Shown in pieces: positions 8,442 through 16,898 of a stretch of 64,000 nt of DNA (position 1 is its first letter; the number at the start of each line of letters is the position of its first letter). The notes under the pieces were generated by a model. That model saw only the letters and a list, made by a program, of their open reading frames with translations. It made no database searches and was not told where the DNA came from. Origin of the DNA: Salinimicrobium tongyeongense. GTDB lineage: Bacteria > Bacteroidota > Bacteroidia > Flavobacteriales > Flavobacteriaceae. The translations under genes and the position numbers were made by a program. The stretch is taken from assembly GCF_026109735.1 (NCBI RefSeq), contig NZ_CP069620.1, forward strand, positions 2,976,001 through 3,040,000, in the 5' to 3' direction.

Positions 8442-9566
8442 TTATTCAAAAATATCTCCAAATACGGCGATAAAAGCTTCGTGGGCCTCCTGCTGAGAAA
8501 GGATATGCCCTTTCTTTTGCGCGCTGGTTGCCAGTTCATACCCAAGGCGGGCTGCTTCCATTCTTTGAAGTGGCGTACCGTGGTGCCCGCTGCTGGCAAA
8601 GCTGCAGTCTCCAATGTTGAAAAACAGCTCAAAGAACTGCTCCACTCTTTTCCAGTTGTAGGTTGCACCTCTTTTATGCGTCATATAGTATGCAGCTAAA
8701 AAGTCGGCTTCCAGTTCGGTAAGGCGGGTAGCGGCTGCCGGGTCTTCGTCTGCACCGTTGGGGTACCATTCAGCATAGTTATTGAACTGGATCTCGTGGG
8801 CCCACTCATGAGCTAAAATCCCGGTCCATACAATGTCTTCTGCAATCCCGGTATTGGCAAGTACTGATGTTATCCCATCTCCAATTACGATAAGGTCTCC
8901 TGTTGTAGCGAAACCGTCCATGGCAAAATACGGGCTTTCAGGAAGCACAGGAGAAGCTTCATTGATGGCAAGAAGCTGGTCGGCAATTGCGTATGCATCT
9001 TCTCTTGTTTCTACGTTTACACCAACGATCATGTATAGATCGGCGAGTTTTTCACGATCGTTCAAACTTGCAGTATGCTGCCCGTTCACCCTGATCTCAC
9101 CAGGCATTCCCCAGAATTTTTCAAGCTCACGTACTCTTTTTCTCACAAAATTGGTGTATTGACCTTCATCTCCAAAATATTGTTCAGAAGTATCGAGGTA
9201 CGCCATATAGAAGCTCAGGTCAAGGTAGAGGGAGTAGTAGGTTAACGCCAGCGGGTCTGAAAAGAAGGGCTGGATCACCTTATTAATTTCCTGATTGAAA
9301 GCTGTGGGTGCACATTCAGATGGCGCTACAGCATCCATTTTAAATACCTCATTCCTTAAATTGTGACCGGCATAAGCAACAGGCTCAAGCTTAAAATCGG
9401 GATTGAGCGTAGCGTTTGCACTTAGCGTTCGTGCCGACTGAACTGCGTTCACGCCTGCAGCATCGACATTCATAATTTCTTCTACTTCGTGCTCTTTTTC
9501 ACACGAAATACTCATGAACCCGGCGCACAGCGTAAGCAGGGCAATCTTGTTGAAATTTTTCAGCAT
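8442..9566 (-). CDS. Zinc-metallopeptidase-like lipoprotein (HExxH)
   Basis: A 374-residue exported lipoprotein has a signal peptide and lipobox SISC at about residue 22. The C-terminal half contains HEWAHEIQ (HExxH, about residue 255), followed 35-40 residues later by ELEADFLAAYYMTHKRG, in which the Glu of ELEAD is a good third zinc ligand, as in M48-like and neutral zinc metallopeptidase families. A conserved GHHGTPLQRMEAARLG segment near the end resembles the S-x-H-P-x-x-x-R motif seen after the catalytic site in peptidases of this type. The N-terminal 200 residues are unassigned. The gene has its own terminator; the substrate is unknown. Confidence 0.8.
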   Translation of the reverse strand: MLKNFNKIALLTLCAGFMSISCEKEHEVEEIMNVDAAGVNAVQSARTLSANATLNPDFKLEPVAYAGHNLRNEVFKMDAVAPSECAPTAFNQEINKVIQPFFSDPLALTYYSLYLDLSFYMAYLDTSEQYFGDEGQYTNFVRKRVRELEKFWGMPGEIRVNGQHTASLNDREKLADLYMIVGVNVETREDAYAIADQLLAINEASPVLPESPYFAMDGFATTGDLIVIGDGITSVLANTGIAEDIVWTGILAHEWAHEIQFNNYAEWYPNGADEDPAAATRLTELEADFLAAYYMTHKRGATYNWKRVEQFFELFFNIGDCSFASSGHHGTPLQRMEAARLGYELATSAQKKGHILSQQEAHEAFIAVFGDIFE

Positions 9567-9661
9567 AATTTTAGTTTAGTTTGATTTTTATTAGGTGCTG
9601 AAGCTAATAAAAAAATATTATTATAAGTCTAATTTGCTGAAGATTAATTTGTTAAAAATAA

Positions 9662-9686
9662 AAAACCCGGCTCTAAGCCGGGTTTT
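9662..9686 (-). terminator. Intrinsic terminator of the OmpA-family gene
   Basis: An 11-bp inverted repeat (AAAACCCGGCT, 3-nt loop, AGCCGGGTTTT) lies 24 nt past the OmpA-family stop codon, with T-rich sequence following in the minus-strand direction. Confidence 0.9.
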
Positions 9687-9709
9687 CAAAAGTATGGTTA
9701 TGGGTTTGC

Positions 9710-10543
9710 TTACTTTGCAGTCTGCATTCCTTCTTCAATAAGGTTGTAGAACTGATCAAGTTTTGGAAGAATCACAATACGGGTTCTTCTGTTCTTGGCC
9801 CTACCTTCAGCAGTTTCGTTTGAAGCTACAGGAACGTAGTAACTTCTACCCGCAGCAGTCATTCTTTGTGGCTGAACACCAAACTCTTCCTGCAATACGC
9901 GAACTACAGAAGTTGCTCTCTTAACAGAAAGGTCCCAGTTATCCTGAAGTACGGCATTTCTGATAGGCTTGTCATCGGTGTGACCTTCTACCATAAATTC
10001 AATGTCAGGACGGTTTTTCACAACAGTAGCCACTTTTCCAAGTACTTCTTTAGCACGGTCAGATACATTGTATTTTCCGCTTTCAAAAAGAAGTTTGTCA
10101 GAAATAGAAACATAAACAACGCCTTTTTCAACATTGATCTGAATATCTTCATCACTCATGTTTCCAAGAACACCTTTAAGGCTGGTAACCAAAGCAAGTG
10201 TTACAGAATCTTTTTTGGTGATGGCATCCTGCATACGCTGGATCTTGATATCCTTTTCCTTAATACTTTCCAAAGAGCGTTCAAGGTTTTCGGCTTCTTT
10301 CTTTGACAAAGTAGCAAGATCTCCAACGTTGTTCAACAGCGCAGTATTTTGGTTGCTCAACTGGCTAATTTGTTGGTTCAATCTTTCTTTTTCGTCTAAA
10401 CAGGAGTTAAGTTTAACCGTGGCTGTGTTCAACTTGTCCTGAGTCTCCTTTTGTTGAGCTTCAAGCTCGGCATATTTCTTCTGAGAAACACAGGAAGAAA
10501 AAAGGAGCGCAGCAGTTGCCGATAAAAGCATGAATTTTTTCAT
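9710..10543 (-). CDS. OmpA-family peptidoglycan-binding lipoprotein
   Basis: A 277-residue lipoprotein has signal peptide and lipobox SSC at residue 17, a coiled-coil segment (residues 20-105, rich in Glu/Gln/Lys with heptad-like Leu) and a C-terminal OmpA domain (about 140-255). The OmpA domain shows EGHTDDKPI and LSVKRATSVVRVL, with the final GKNRRTRIVILPK-like AKNRRTRIVI; the Asp of HTDD and the Arg of NRRT are the expected diaminopimelate-binding residues. It should sit in the outer membrane facing the periplasm and tether it to peptidoglycan. The combination coiled coil plus OmpA is common in Bacteroidota. It has its own promoter and terminator. Confidence 0.92.
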   Translation of the reverse strand: MKKFMLLSATAALLFSSCVSQKKYAELEAQQKETQDKLNTATVKLNSCLDEKERLNQQISQLSNQNTALLNNVGDLATLSKKEAENLERSLESIKEKDIKIQRMQDAITKKDSVTLALVTSLKGVLGNMSDEDIQINVEKGVVYVSISDKLLFESGKYNVSDRAKEVLGKVATVVKNRPDIEFMVEGHTDDKPIRNAVLQDNWDLSVKRATSVVRVLQEEFGVQPQRMTAAGRSYYVPVASNETAEGRAKNRRTRIVILPKLDQFYNLIEEGMQTAK

Positions 10544-10576
10544 AATTCTTAATTGTGTGATTAAATGTTAACGTTT

Positions 10577-10607
10577 CAAAAATACAAAATCTAAGGTCAT
10601 TCCGAAA
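10577..10607 (-). promoter_or_regulatory. Bacteroidota-type promoter for the OmpA-family gene
   Basis: On the minus strand TATTTTTG (10584-10577) fits the TAnnTTTG -7 element, and TTTC (10607-10604) lies 19 nt upstream at the -33 position (consensus TTTG). This predicts a leader of about 25-30 nt. Confidence 0.65.
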
Positions 10608-10633
10608 TTTAAACAGTACATAATTAAAATAAT

Positions 10634-11625
10634 TTAAAGTCTCTTAAATTCCTTCTTTCCCTGTAGATAATATCCAAATACAACGGACAGATTGTTATAA
10701 TATTTTGTCTTTTTTGATGATGTCCTTCTTTTTCTCCACATTTTTCGTGCCTTTTTGTAAAACTGGAAATGCGCTTTTACAATGGCTGCTGTGTGTGAGG
10801 GCTTTAGCTGAAACAGGAATTTCACCCCCGCCAGTCCGTCCAGAAGTAAACGTAGAAATATTATGAGGAAAACTTTGTCTTGCGGGGCATTTTTCACCAC
10901 CGTAAACAGGCTGTTCCTAAAATTTAGAAAGGTCTTGTGCGGGTGCATGGCATTCAAAGTGCCTCCTCCCAGATGGTAAACCTTAGAGGCGCCCACTGCT
11001 TTTACTTTGAGGCCGCTATTGTGAAGCCGCCAGCAAAGGTCTATTTCTTCCTGGTGGGCAAAAAAATCTTCGTCGAACCCACCTGCCTCAAAAAAGGCAT
11101 TTTTACGTATCACCATACAGGCCCCGGTAGCCCAGAAGATCTCCCTGGTATCGTCATACTGCCCCCTGTCCTGCTCAAGCGTGTCAAAAATACGGCCGCG
11201 GCAGTAGGGGTAGCCCATGGCATCTATATACCCCCCGCAGCCCCGGCGTACTCAAAAAAGTCTTTTTTCCGGTAGTTTAAGATCTTCGGCTGGAGGGCAG
11301 CCAGCTGTTTATCCTGCTCCATTTCAGCCAGCAATGGCCGTAACCATCCTTCAGTTACCTCTACATCGCTGTTGAGGAGCACAAAAATGTCTTCTTTCAG
11401 GTGTTGAAGGGCGTCATTATAGCCTTTGGCAAACCCGCCGTTAGTTTTATTCTGAATAAGCTTTACCTGCGGAAAACCTTTCCGAAGAAATGGCACCGAC
11501 TCATCGGTAGAGGCATTATCGGCTACATACACGGTGGCTTCAGGAGAATTTTGAACCACCGAAGGCAGGAACTGCTGCAATAAAGCTTTTCCGTTCCAGT
11601 TAAGAATGACCACTGCTACTTTCAC
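10634..11625 (-). pseudogene. Family-2 glycosyltransferase, split by a -1 frameshift in a G6 run
   Basis: The 5' part (11625-11224) encodes a GT-A nucleotide-sugar-binding half: VAVVILNWNGKALL at the start, ADNASTDES, NGGFAKGYNDAL and LLNSDVEVTEGWL with the NSD metal-binding motif. It ends at a TAG right after AGAAGG. The 3' part (frame of 11218-10634) continues with GYPYCRGRIFDTLE, GACMVIRKNAFFEAGGFDEDFFAHQEEIDLCWRL-type acceptor motifs and a helical tail. Adding one G to the G6 run at 11236-11231 (minus strand) joins both as AAGGYIDAMGYPYC, giving about 330 residues, the family's usual length. Either this copy is inactivated, it is a slippery/phase-variable tract, or it is a sequencing error. 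The natural product would be a sugar transferase for cell-surface glycans. Confidence 0.85.
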
Positions 11626-11672
11626 AGGTGCAAATTAAAGAAAATTATAAGGTTGAGGCTTTACGGGGTTTC

Positions 11673-11687
11673 AAAAATGGCATTTTT
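11673..11687. repeat. Dispersed palindrome AAAAATGGCATTTTT (copy a)
   Basis: A 15-nt perfect dyad (odd centre) overlaps by one base the stop codon of the HsdR_N-like gene and lies between two same-strand genes. Other copies occur at 14105, 18071, 30873, 32901, 41798, 48451 and 58016, with a variant in the 54863 terminator. Confidence 0.85.
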
Positions 11688-12130
11688 TAAGCCCATTCCG
11701 GAAGGTCGGGCAAAAAGTGATATTTCTCGGCTTTATAGTCTAACCGGCAAAAATAGTGCTTAAGCCCATTGGTGACCATCAGGTAATCGGCCTGCAGGGC
11801 CAGGTTATAACGCGCAATCTGGTCAAAGGTGTCCTGGCTAATAGGGACAGAGGCCGCCTTACATTCTACCACCAGGTGAATATCACCATTGGGTTTATAG
11901 GCCAGCACATCATACCTTTTTATAAGGTCGTGCAGCTTCACCTGTTTTTCAACATTGAGCAGGCTCTTCGGAAATTTCTTTTCCTGAAGAAGAAACTGCA
12001 CCACGTGCTGGCGCACCCATTCTTCGGGCGTGAGCAAAACAAATTTTTTCCGAAGCTCATCAAAAACAGCTATTTTATTTTCGCTATTTTTGAGCCGAAA
12101 TGAGTACCGGGGGAAGTTTAGTGAATGCAT
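11687..12130 (-). CDS. Stand-alone HsdR_N / PD-(D/E)XK-like protein
   Basis: A 147-residue protein corresponds to the N-terminal nuclease-like domain of type I restriction R subunits (HSDR_N) with nothing attached. The catalytic pattern is KRYDVLAYKPNGDIHLVVECKA: Asp, then Glu-x-Lys in VECK, followed by the QIARYNLALQADYLMVTNG segment typical of the family. No hsdM or hsdS gene is nearby, and this solitary form is often found next to holA in Flavobacteriia, so a housekeeping role is more likely than restriction. A TTG at 12136 would add two residues; ATG at 12130 is preferred. It diverges from holA. Confidence 0.82.
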   Translation of the reverse strand: MHSLNFPRYSFRLKNSENKIAVFDELRKKFVLLTPEEWVRQHVVQFLLQEKKFPKSLLNVEKQVKLHDLIKRYDVLAYKPNGDIHLVVECKAASVPISQDTFDQIARYNLALQADYLMVTNGLKHYFCRLDYKAEKYHFLPDLPEWA

Positions 12131-12133
12131 GCC

Positions 12134-12141
12134 CAAAAGTA
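12134..12141 (-). promoter_or_regulatory. -7 promoter box immediately before the HsdR_N-like gene
   Basis: Minus-strand TACTTTTG fits TAnnTTTG and lies only 3 nt before the chosen ATG, which would give a leaderless or nearly leaderless transcript. No convincing -33 element was confirmed. Confidence 0.4.
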
Positions 12142-12190
12142 AGATTTTTTCAGAAGAAACTTCTTTTAGTCCCTCTCCAAAACCAGCTTT

Positions 12191-13195
12191 ATGGATGACG
12201 TAAAAAATATAGTGACTGCCATTAAAAAAGGGGATATTAAACCCATTTATTTTTTAACGGGAGAAGAGCCGTATTTTATTGATAAGATTTCAGATTATAT
12301 TGAAGACCACGTGCTGCCCGAAGAAGAAAAGGGCTTTAACCAGATGGTACTCTATGGGCGCGATGTGAGTGTTGATGATATTATTGGCAATGCCAAGCGT
12401 TTTCCCATGATGGCCGAGCGGCAGGTGATTATTGTTAAGGAAGCCCAGGACCTTTCGCGTAGCATTGAGCAACTCCTGCCTTACGCCGAAAATCCGCAGC
12501 CCACCACCGTGCTGGTCATTAATTACAAGTACAAAAAACTCGACAAGCGCAAAAAGCTGCACAAGGCGATTGCCAAAACCGGCGTGATCTACGAAAATAA
12601 AAGGCTGTATGAGAACCAGGTGGTAGACTGGATCCAGAAAGAGATGCACACGCGCGGCTACCAAATGGCCCCCAAGGCCGCTCAAATGCTGCTGGAGTTC
12701 TTGGGCAATCAGCTGGATAAGATCGATAATGAACTGAAGAAACTTCAGCTTATTGCCCCAAAAGGAACCAGCATTACGCCCGAGCTTATCGAAGAAAATA
12801 TAGGAATAAGTAAAGATTTCAATATTTTTGAGCTGCGAAAGGCAATTGGGACTAAAGACAACCTGAAGGCACACCGAATTATCAACTATTTTTCGCAGAA
12901 CGAGAAAGACCATCCTATGGTGATGACCGTGGGAATGTTGTTCAGTTTCTTTGTGCAGTTACAGCAGTACCACGCCCTTAAAGACCAGTCTGAAGCCAAC
13001 GTGGCCCGGGCACTAAAAGTCAACCGTTTTTTTGTGAAAGACTATGCCACTGCTGCCCGAAATTACAACATGAAGAAAGTGAGCAGTATTATTTCCTATT
13101 TGCGGGAAGCCGATGTGAAGAGCAAGGGGGTAGGAGCAGCCAACGTACCACAGGCTGACCTTTTGAAGGAACTGCTTGTCAAAATTATCAATTAG
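12191..13195 (+). CDS. holA: DNA polymerase III delta subunit
   Basis: A 334-residue clamp-loader subunit opens the beta sliding clamp. Typical features are IKPIYFLTGEEPYFIDKISDYI at the start (the degenerate P-loop region of the AAA-like domain), LYGRDVSVDDIIGNAKRFPMM, RQVIIVKEAQ, and the family segment LEFLGNQLDKIDNELKKL in the middle, followed by a helical C-terminal domain (MVMTVGMLFSFFVQL) that forms the collar. The length is normal for Bacteroidota HolA. The downstream menA start codon lies 2 nt after the stop, so the two genes are probably cotranscribed. Confidence 0.93.
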   Translation: MDDVKNIVTAIKKGDIKPIYFLTGEEPYFIDKISDYIEDHVLPEEEKGFNQMVLYGRDVSVDDIIGNAKRFPMMAERQVIIVKEAQDLSRSIEQLLPYAENPQPTTVLVINYKYKKLDKRKKLHKAIAKTGVIYENKRLYENQVVDWIQKEMHTRGYQMAPKAAQMLLEFLGNQLDKIDNELKKLQLIAPKGTSITPELIEENIGISKDFNIFELRKAIGTKDNLKAHRIINYFSQNEKDHPMVMTVGMLFSFFVQLQQYHALKDQSEANVARALKVNRFFVKDYATAARNYNMKKVSSIISYLREADVKSKGVGAANVPQADLLKELLVKIIN

Positions 13196-13196
13196 T

Positions 13197-14099
13197 ATGG
13201 CAAATTTAGATACCTGGGTAAGTGCGGCAAGGTTAAGAACGCTTCCGCTTTCCATTTCGGGGATTTTAGTTGGGAGTGCTATAGCCGTGGCCCAGGATGA
13301 ATTCAACTTCGTGATCTTTGCACTGGCATTGGCCACCACCCTTGGGTTGCAGATACTTTCTAACTTTGCCAACGATTATGGCGATTTTGTAAAAGGTACC
13401 GACAATGAAGAGAGGGTGGGGCCGCAACGTGCCCTTCAAAGTGGAATGATGACACGGGAGGAAATGTTCTGGGGAATGATCGTTACCGGCATCATTACCT
13501 TTCTTTTTGCCGTTACCCTTATTTATCTGGCTTTTGGCACCCGCAGCCTGTTCTACGGGCTGGTGTTCTTGGCATTGGGGATTGGGGCCATAGCAGCAGC
13601 AGTAAAGTATACAGTGGGAGATTCGGCTTACGGATATAGAGGTTTGGGCGACGTGTTTGTGTTCGTGTTCTTCGGACTTGTTGCAGTGTACGGGAGCTAT
13701 TTTCTCTACGCCATGGAATGGGACTGGCGGGTATTTTTGCCGGCCGCCACTATTGGGTTTCTAAGTGCCGGCGTGCTCAACCTTAACAATATGAGAGACC
13801 GCGCTGCCGATGCCAAAGCCGGAAAGAACACCCTGGTGGTTAAAATTGGAGATGCCCATGCAAAGCATTACCACTATTTTCTCCTGCTGGCAGCCTTTGC
13901 CTGTATGATACTTTATTCGGCTTTTTCTTTTACAGGTATAGACGATCTCCTGTACCTCATAGCTTTTGTGCCGCTTTTGCTTCACCTTAAAAGGATCATG
14001 GAGAACAAAAACCCCATACTGCTCGATCCCGAACTTAAAAAACTCGCTTTAGGCACTTTTTTACTGGCTGTCCTTTTTGGGGTTGGCCAAATATTATAA
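13197..14099 (+). CDS. menA: 1,4-dihydroxy-2-naphthoate polyprenyltransferase
   Basis: A 300-residue UbiA-superfamily membrane enzyme attaches the polyprenyl chain to 1,4-dihydroxy-2-naphthoate in menaquinone synthesis. Both Mg-diphosphate motifs are present: NFANDYGDFVKGTDNE (N-D-x-x-D-x-x-x-x-x-D, about residues 63-78) and NNMRDRAADAKAGKNT (second Asp-rich motif, about 197-212). Eight to nine hydrophobic helices are visible. ATG at 13197, 2 nt after the holA stop, gives the normal MenA start; a longer in-frame start inside holA is less likely. It heads a menA-UPF0173-menC-CPBP-menE cluster. Confidence 0.93.
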   Translation: MANLDTWVSAARLRTLPLSISGILVGSAIAVAQDEFNFVIFALALATTLGLQILSNFANDYGDFVKGTDNEERVGPQRALQSGMMTREEMFWGMIVTGIITFLFAVTLIYLAFGTRSLFYGLVFLALGIGAIAAAVKYTVGDSAYGYRGLGDVFVFVFFGLVAVYGSYFLYAMEWDWRVFLPAATIGFLSAGVLNLNNMRDRAADAKAGKNTLVVKIGDAHAKHYHYFLLLAAFACMILYSAFSFTGIDDLLYLIAFVPLLLHLKRIMENKNPILLDPELKKLALGTFLLAVLFGVGQIL

Positions 14100-14103
14100 G
14101 CCT

Positions 14104-14120
14104 CAAAAATGCCATTTTTG
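14104..14120. repeat. Dispersed palindrome CAAAAATGCCATTTTTG (copy b)
   Basis: A 17-nt perfect dyad with central C starts 5 nt after the menA stop codon, in the 70-nt gap before the UPF0173 gene. Confidence 0.85.
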
Positions 14121-14169
14121 GAAGGTCTTTCGGGCAGGATTTCGTATTTTGTTTTGAAAATATCACATT

Positions 14170-14850
14170 ATGAAAATTACTCATTACGCACACAGCACTT
14201 TTGCAATAGAAGTTAAGGGAATCCACCTTTTGGTAGACCCATTCATCTCGGGTAACGAGAAGGTGAAAGGGAAAGTGAATATTGATGACCTCAGGGCCGA
14301 TTACATCCTGCTAACCCATGCGCATCAGGATCACACGCTGGATGCCGAAGCCATTGCCAAACGTACCGGCGCAGTGATCATCAGTAATTTTGAAATTGCT
14401 ACTTATTACGAAAACAAGGGGCTGGAAGTACATCCTCTTAATCACGGCGGAAAATGGAGCTTTGATTTTGGAACCGTAAAGTATGTAAATGCCATTCATA
14501 CCAGCTCTTTCCCCGATGGCAGTTACGGCGGCCAGCCCGGCGGATTTGTCATTGAAGGCGAGCACAAAAACATTTATATTGCCGGTGACACCGCCCTTAC
14601 AATGGATATGAAGCTCATCCCCATGCACACCAGTCTCGACCTGGCCATTCTGCCTATTGGCGATAATTTCACCATGGGGGTAGACGACGCCATTATTGCC
14701 AGCGATTTTGTGCAGTGCGACAAGATTCTGGGCTGCCACTATGATACTTTTGGCTACATTGAAATTGACCATGAAGAGGCAAAAAGGAAATTCTACGAAA
14801 AAGGGAAAGACCTTATGCTGCTTGAGGCAGGAGAAAGTATAGAACTTTAA
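14170..14850 (+). CDS. UPF0173-type metallo-beta-lactamase-fold hydrolase
   Basis: A 226-residue MBL-fold protein of the UPF0173 family, conserved for its HAHQDHTLDAEAIA metal motif (HxHxDH, about residues 49-54), a leading ITHYAHSTFAIEV strand, IAGDTALTMDMKLI with the bridging Asp and a terminal GCHYDTF metal-binding His. The reaction is unknown; relatives include UlaG-like lactonases and N-acyl phosphoethanolamine hydrolases. Its position inside the menaquinone cluster is shared by other flavobacterial genomes as far as I recall, but no direct role in the pathway is established. Confidence 0.88.
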   Translation: MKITHYAHSTFAIEVKGIHLLVDPFISGNEKVKGKVNIDDLRADYILLTHAHQDHTLDAEAIAKRTGAVIISNFEIATYYENKGLEVHPLNHGGKWSFDFGTVKYVNAIHTSSFPDGSYGGQPGGFVIEGEHKNIYIAGDTALTMDMKLIPMHTSLDLAILPIGDNFTMGVDDAIIASDFVQCDKILGCHYDTFGYIEIDHEEAKRKFYEKGKDLMLLEAGESIEL

Positions 14851-14859
14851 ACAACATAG

Positions 14860-15894
14860 GTGCAGGCAGGTTATCACAAGTATATTCTGAATTTTAAACG
14901 CCCCAGCGGTACTTCCCGGGGCGTTCTTACGCAAAAGGAAACCTGGTTCCTTATTCTGAAGCAAAACGGAAATACAGGAATTGGAGAGTGCGGCATTTTA
15001 AGAAGCCTTAGCTACGACGATCGTCCGGGCTATGAAGAAAAGCTGAAGTGGGTGTGCGAGAACATAGGCATGGGCAAAGAAAAGCTCTGGGAGGAACTTC
15101 GCGAATTTCCCAGCATACAGTTTGGGGTAGAAATGGCCTTCAGGTCTTTAGGGGCACAGGATCCGTTTCTTTTATTTCCTTCGGAATTTACTTCCGGAAA
15201 TGCTTCCATGGCAATCAACGGACTCGTTTGGATGGGGGAGGAGCAATTCATGAAAGAGCAGATTGTTCAGAAGATCGAAGAGGGCTTCAGGTGTATCAAA
15301 CTGAAAATTGGCGCTATAGATTTTGAAACCGAAATAAAGTTGCTAGGCTTCATCAGGCGGGAATTCACTTCCGAAGAAATGGAAGTAAGAGTAGATGCCA
15401 ACGGGGCTTTTAAACCTTCCGAAGCATTAGAAAAACTGAAGCGTCTCAGTGAGCTGGAACTCCATAGCATAGAACAGCCCATCAAACAGGGCCAGCCTGA
15501 AGAAATGGCCGTTCTTTGTGAAAAAACGCCTTTGCCTATTGCCCTCGATGAAGAATTGATTGGCGTAACAACATTTTCTGAAAAAAAAGCGCTGCTGGAA
15601 AAAATTCAGCCTCAATATGTCATTTTTAAGCCCAGCCTCATTGGCGGGATTAAGGGCACAAATGAGTGGATTGAGCTTAGCGGCGACCTAAATATTGGCT
15701 GGTGGATTACCAGTGCGCTTGAAAGTAACGTGGGCTTAAATGCCATTGCACAGTACACTTACAGGCTTAACAATCCTATGCCGCAGGGGCTTGGCACAGG
15801 AGCTTTGTACACCAATAATTTTGAGGCCCCTCTTGAAGTGGAGCATGGAAAATTGTGGTACCGCCCCAACAAAAGCTGGAATTTTAATCTATAA
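14860..15894 (+). CDS. menC: o-Succinylbenzoate synthase (enolase superfamily)
   Basis: A 344-residue enolase-superfamily member dehydrates SHCHC to o-succinylbenzoate in menaquinone synthesis. Visible landmarks are FKRPSGTSRGVL near the N-terminus (capping domain), the catalytic Lys in CIKLKIGAIDFETE (KxK motif, about residue 148), metal ligands RVDANGAF, EQPIKQG and ALDEELIG, and the later KPSLIGGI with a second Lys. The proposed start is GTG at 14860, the only one that retains the family's N-terminal YHKYxLxFKxPSGTSRG stretch. It is 9 nt after the UPF0173 stop and 8 nt before the CPBP gene, so clearly in an operon. Confidence 0.92.
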   Translation: MQAGYHKYILNFKRPSGTSRGVLTQKETWFLILKQNGNTGIGECGILRSLSYDDRPGYEEKLKWVCENIGMGKEKLWEELREFPSIQFGVEMAFRSLGAQDPFLLFPSEFTSGNASMAINGLVWMGEEQFMKEQIVQKIEEGFRCIKLKIGAIDFETEIKLLGFIRREFTSEEMEVRVDANGAFKPSEALEKLKRLSELELHSIEQPIKQGQPEEMAVLCEKTPLPIALDEELIGVTTFSEKKALLEKIQPQYVIFKPSLIGGIKGTNEWIELSGDLNIGWWITSALESNVGLNAIAQYTYRLNNPMPQGLGTGALYTNNFEAPLEVEHGKLWYRPNKSWNFNL

Positions 15895-15902
15895 CAACAA
15901 CT

Positions 15903-16847
15903 ATGTTCATACAACAGGCATTTAAGGCCAAGACCGACTGGTGGCGCTATGTAATAGGGCTAATCATCATTTTTTTAGGATGGCAGCTCTTTGGGGCCAT
16001 ACCCTGGTTTGGTGCCATAATTCTCGAGGCCGGCCCCGATGTGCTTACCTTATCACAGGGAGAATTGATGAGGGTGCTCGACTCCAATCTCAATTTTTTC
16101 CTCTTGCTGCTGTCTTTTGCCGTTGGCCTGGCTGCCCTGTTTTTTGTGGTGAAGTTCCTGCATCAGCAAAAGATCAAAGACGTGACCACTTCACGCAGAA
16201 AAGTAGACTGGGGCAGGTTTTTCTTTGGTTTCAGCATTGTGGCTGTGTTTACGGTTGTTACCACGCTCATTGACTATAACATGCAGCCCGAAGACTACCT
16301 GTGGAATTTTGACATGGTTCCTTTTCTCATTCTCGCAGCTATTGCCCTAATCATGGTGCCGCTGCAAACAAGCTTTGAAGAATACCTTTTTCGCGGGTAC
16401 CTCATGCAGGGAATTGGGGTGCTGGCTGGCAACAGGTGGCTGCCCCTGGTCATTACTTCGGTGATCTTTGGAGGCCTTCACCTGTTCAATCCTGAAGTGG
16501 AAAAAATGGGGTACATTATTATGGTGTACTACATTGGGACCGGATTCTTGCTCGGAATCATGACCCTCATGGATGAAGGCATGGAACTGGCACTGGGTTT
16601 TCACGCCGGGAACAACCTTGTGGGTGCCCTATTGGTCACAGCCGACTGGACTGCGTTTGAAACCAACTCGGTATTAAAAGATGTATCCGATCCTCAGGCC
16701 GGAATTGACGTTCTTTTGCCCATTGTAATTGTATATCCGGTGTTCCTGTTTTTAATGGCCAAAACTTACCGATGGAACAACTGGAAGGAAAGGCTTTTTG
16801 GAAAGGTACCTAAACCAGAACCCATAAACTATTCCGAAGAAATTTAG
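15903..16847 (+). CDS. CPBP-family intramembrane metalloprotease (CAAX-like)
   Basis: A 314-residue multi-pass membrane protein (about eight hydrophobic helices) with the CPBP/Abi motifs: FEEYLFRGYLMQG (EExxxR, about residue 159), a second motif FGGLHLFNP with metal-binding His, and FHAGNNLVG (HxxxN) near residue 240. It is predicted to be an intramembrane glutamic/metal protease; substrates are unknown. It is embedded between menC and menE, with a gap of only 8 nt from menC, which ties its expression to menaquinone synthesis. Confidence 0.9.
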   Translation: MFIQQAFKAKTDWWRYVIGLIIIFLGWQLFGAIPWFGAIILEAGPDVLTLSQGELMRVLDSNLNFFLLLLSFAVGLAALFFVVKFLHQQKIKDVTTSRRKVDWGRFFFGFSIVAVFTVVTTLIDYNMQPEDYLWNFDMVPFLILAAIALIMVPLQTSFEEYLFRGYLMQGIGVLAGNRWLPLVITSVIFGGLHLFNPEVEKMGYIIMVYYIGTGFLLGIMTLMDEGMELALGFHAGNNLVGALLVTADWTAFETNSVLKDVSDPQAGIDVLLPIVIVYPVFLFLMAKTYRWNNWKERLFGKVPKPEPINYSEEI

Positions 16848-16898
16848 TTTTTCTGAACAATTCGTTAACTTTAGCATTTGATCGTTAAATATGACGAA

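Noticed and set aside
11687-12130. Possible type I restriction system
   Set aside because: Only the HsdR N-terminal-like domain is present; no helicase domain, hsdM or hsdS is in the window.
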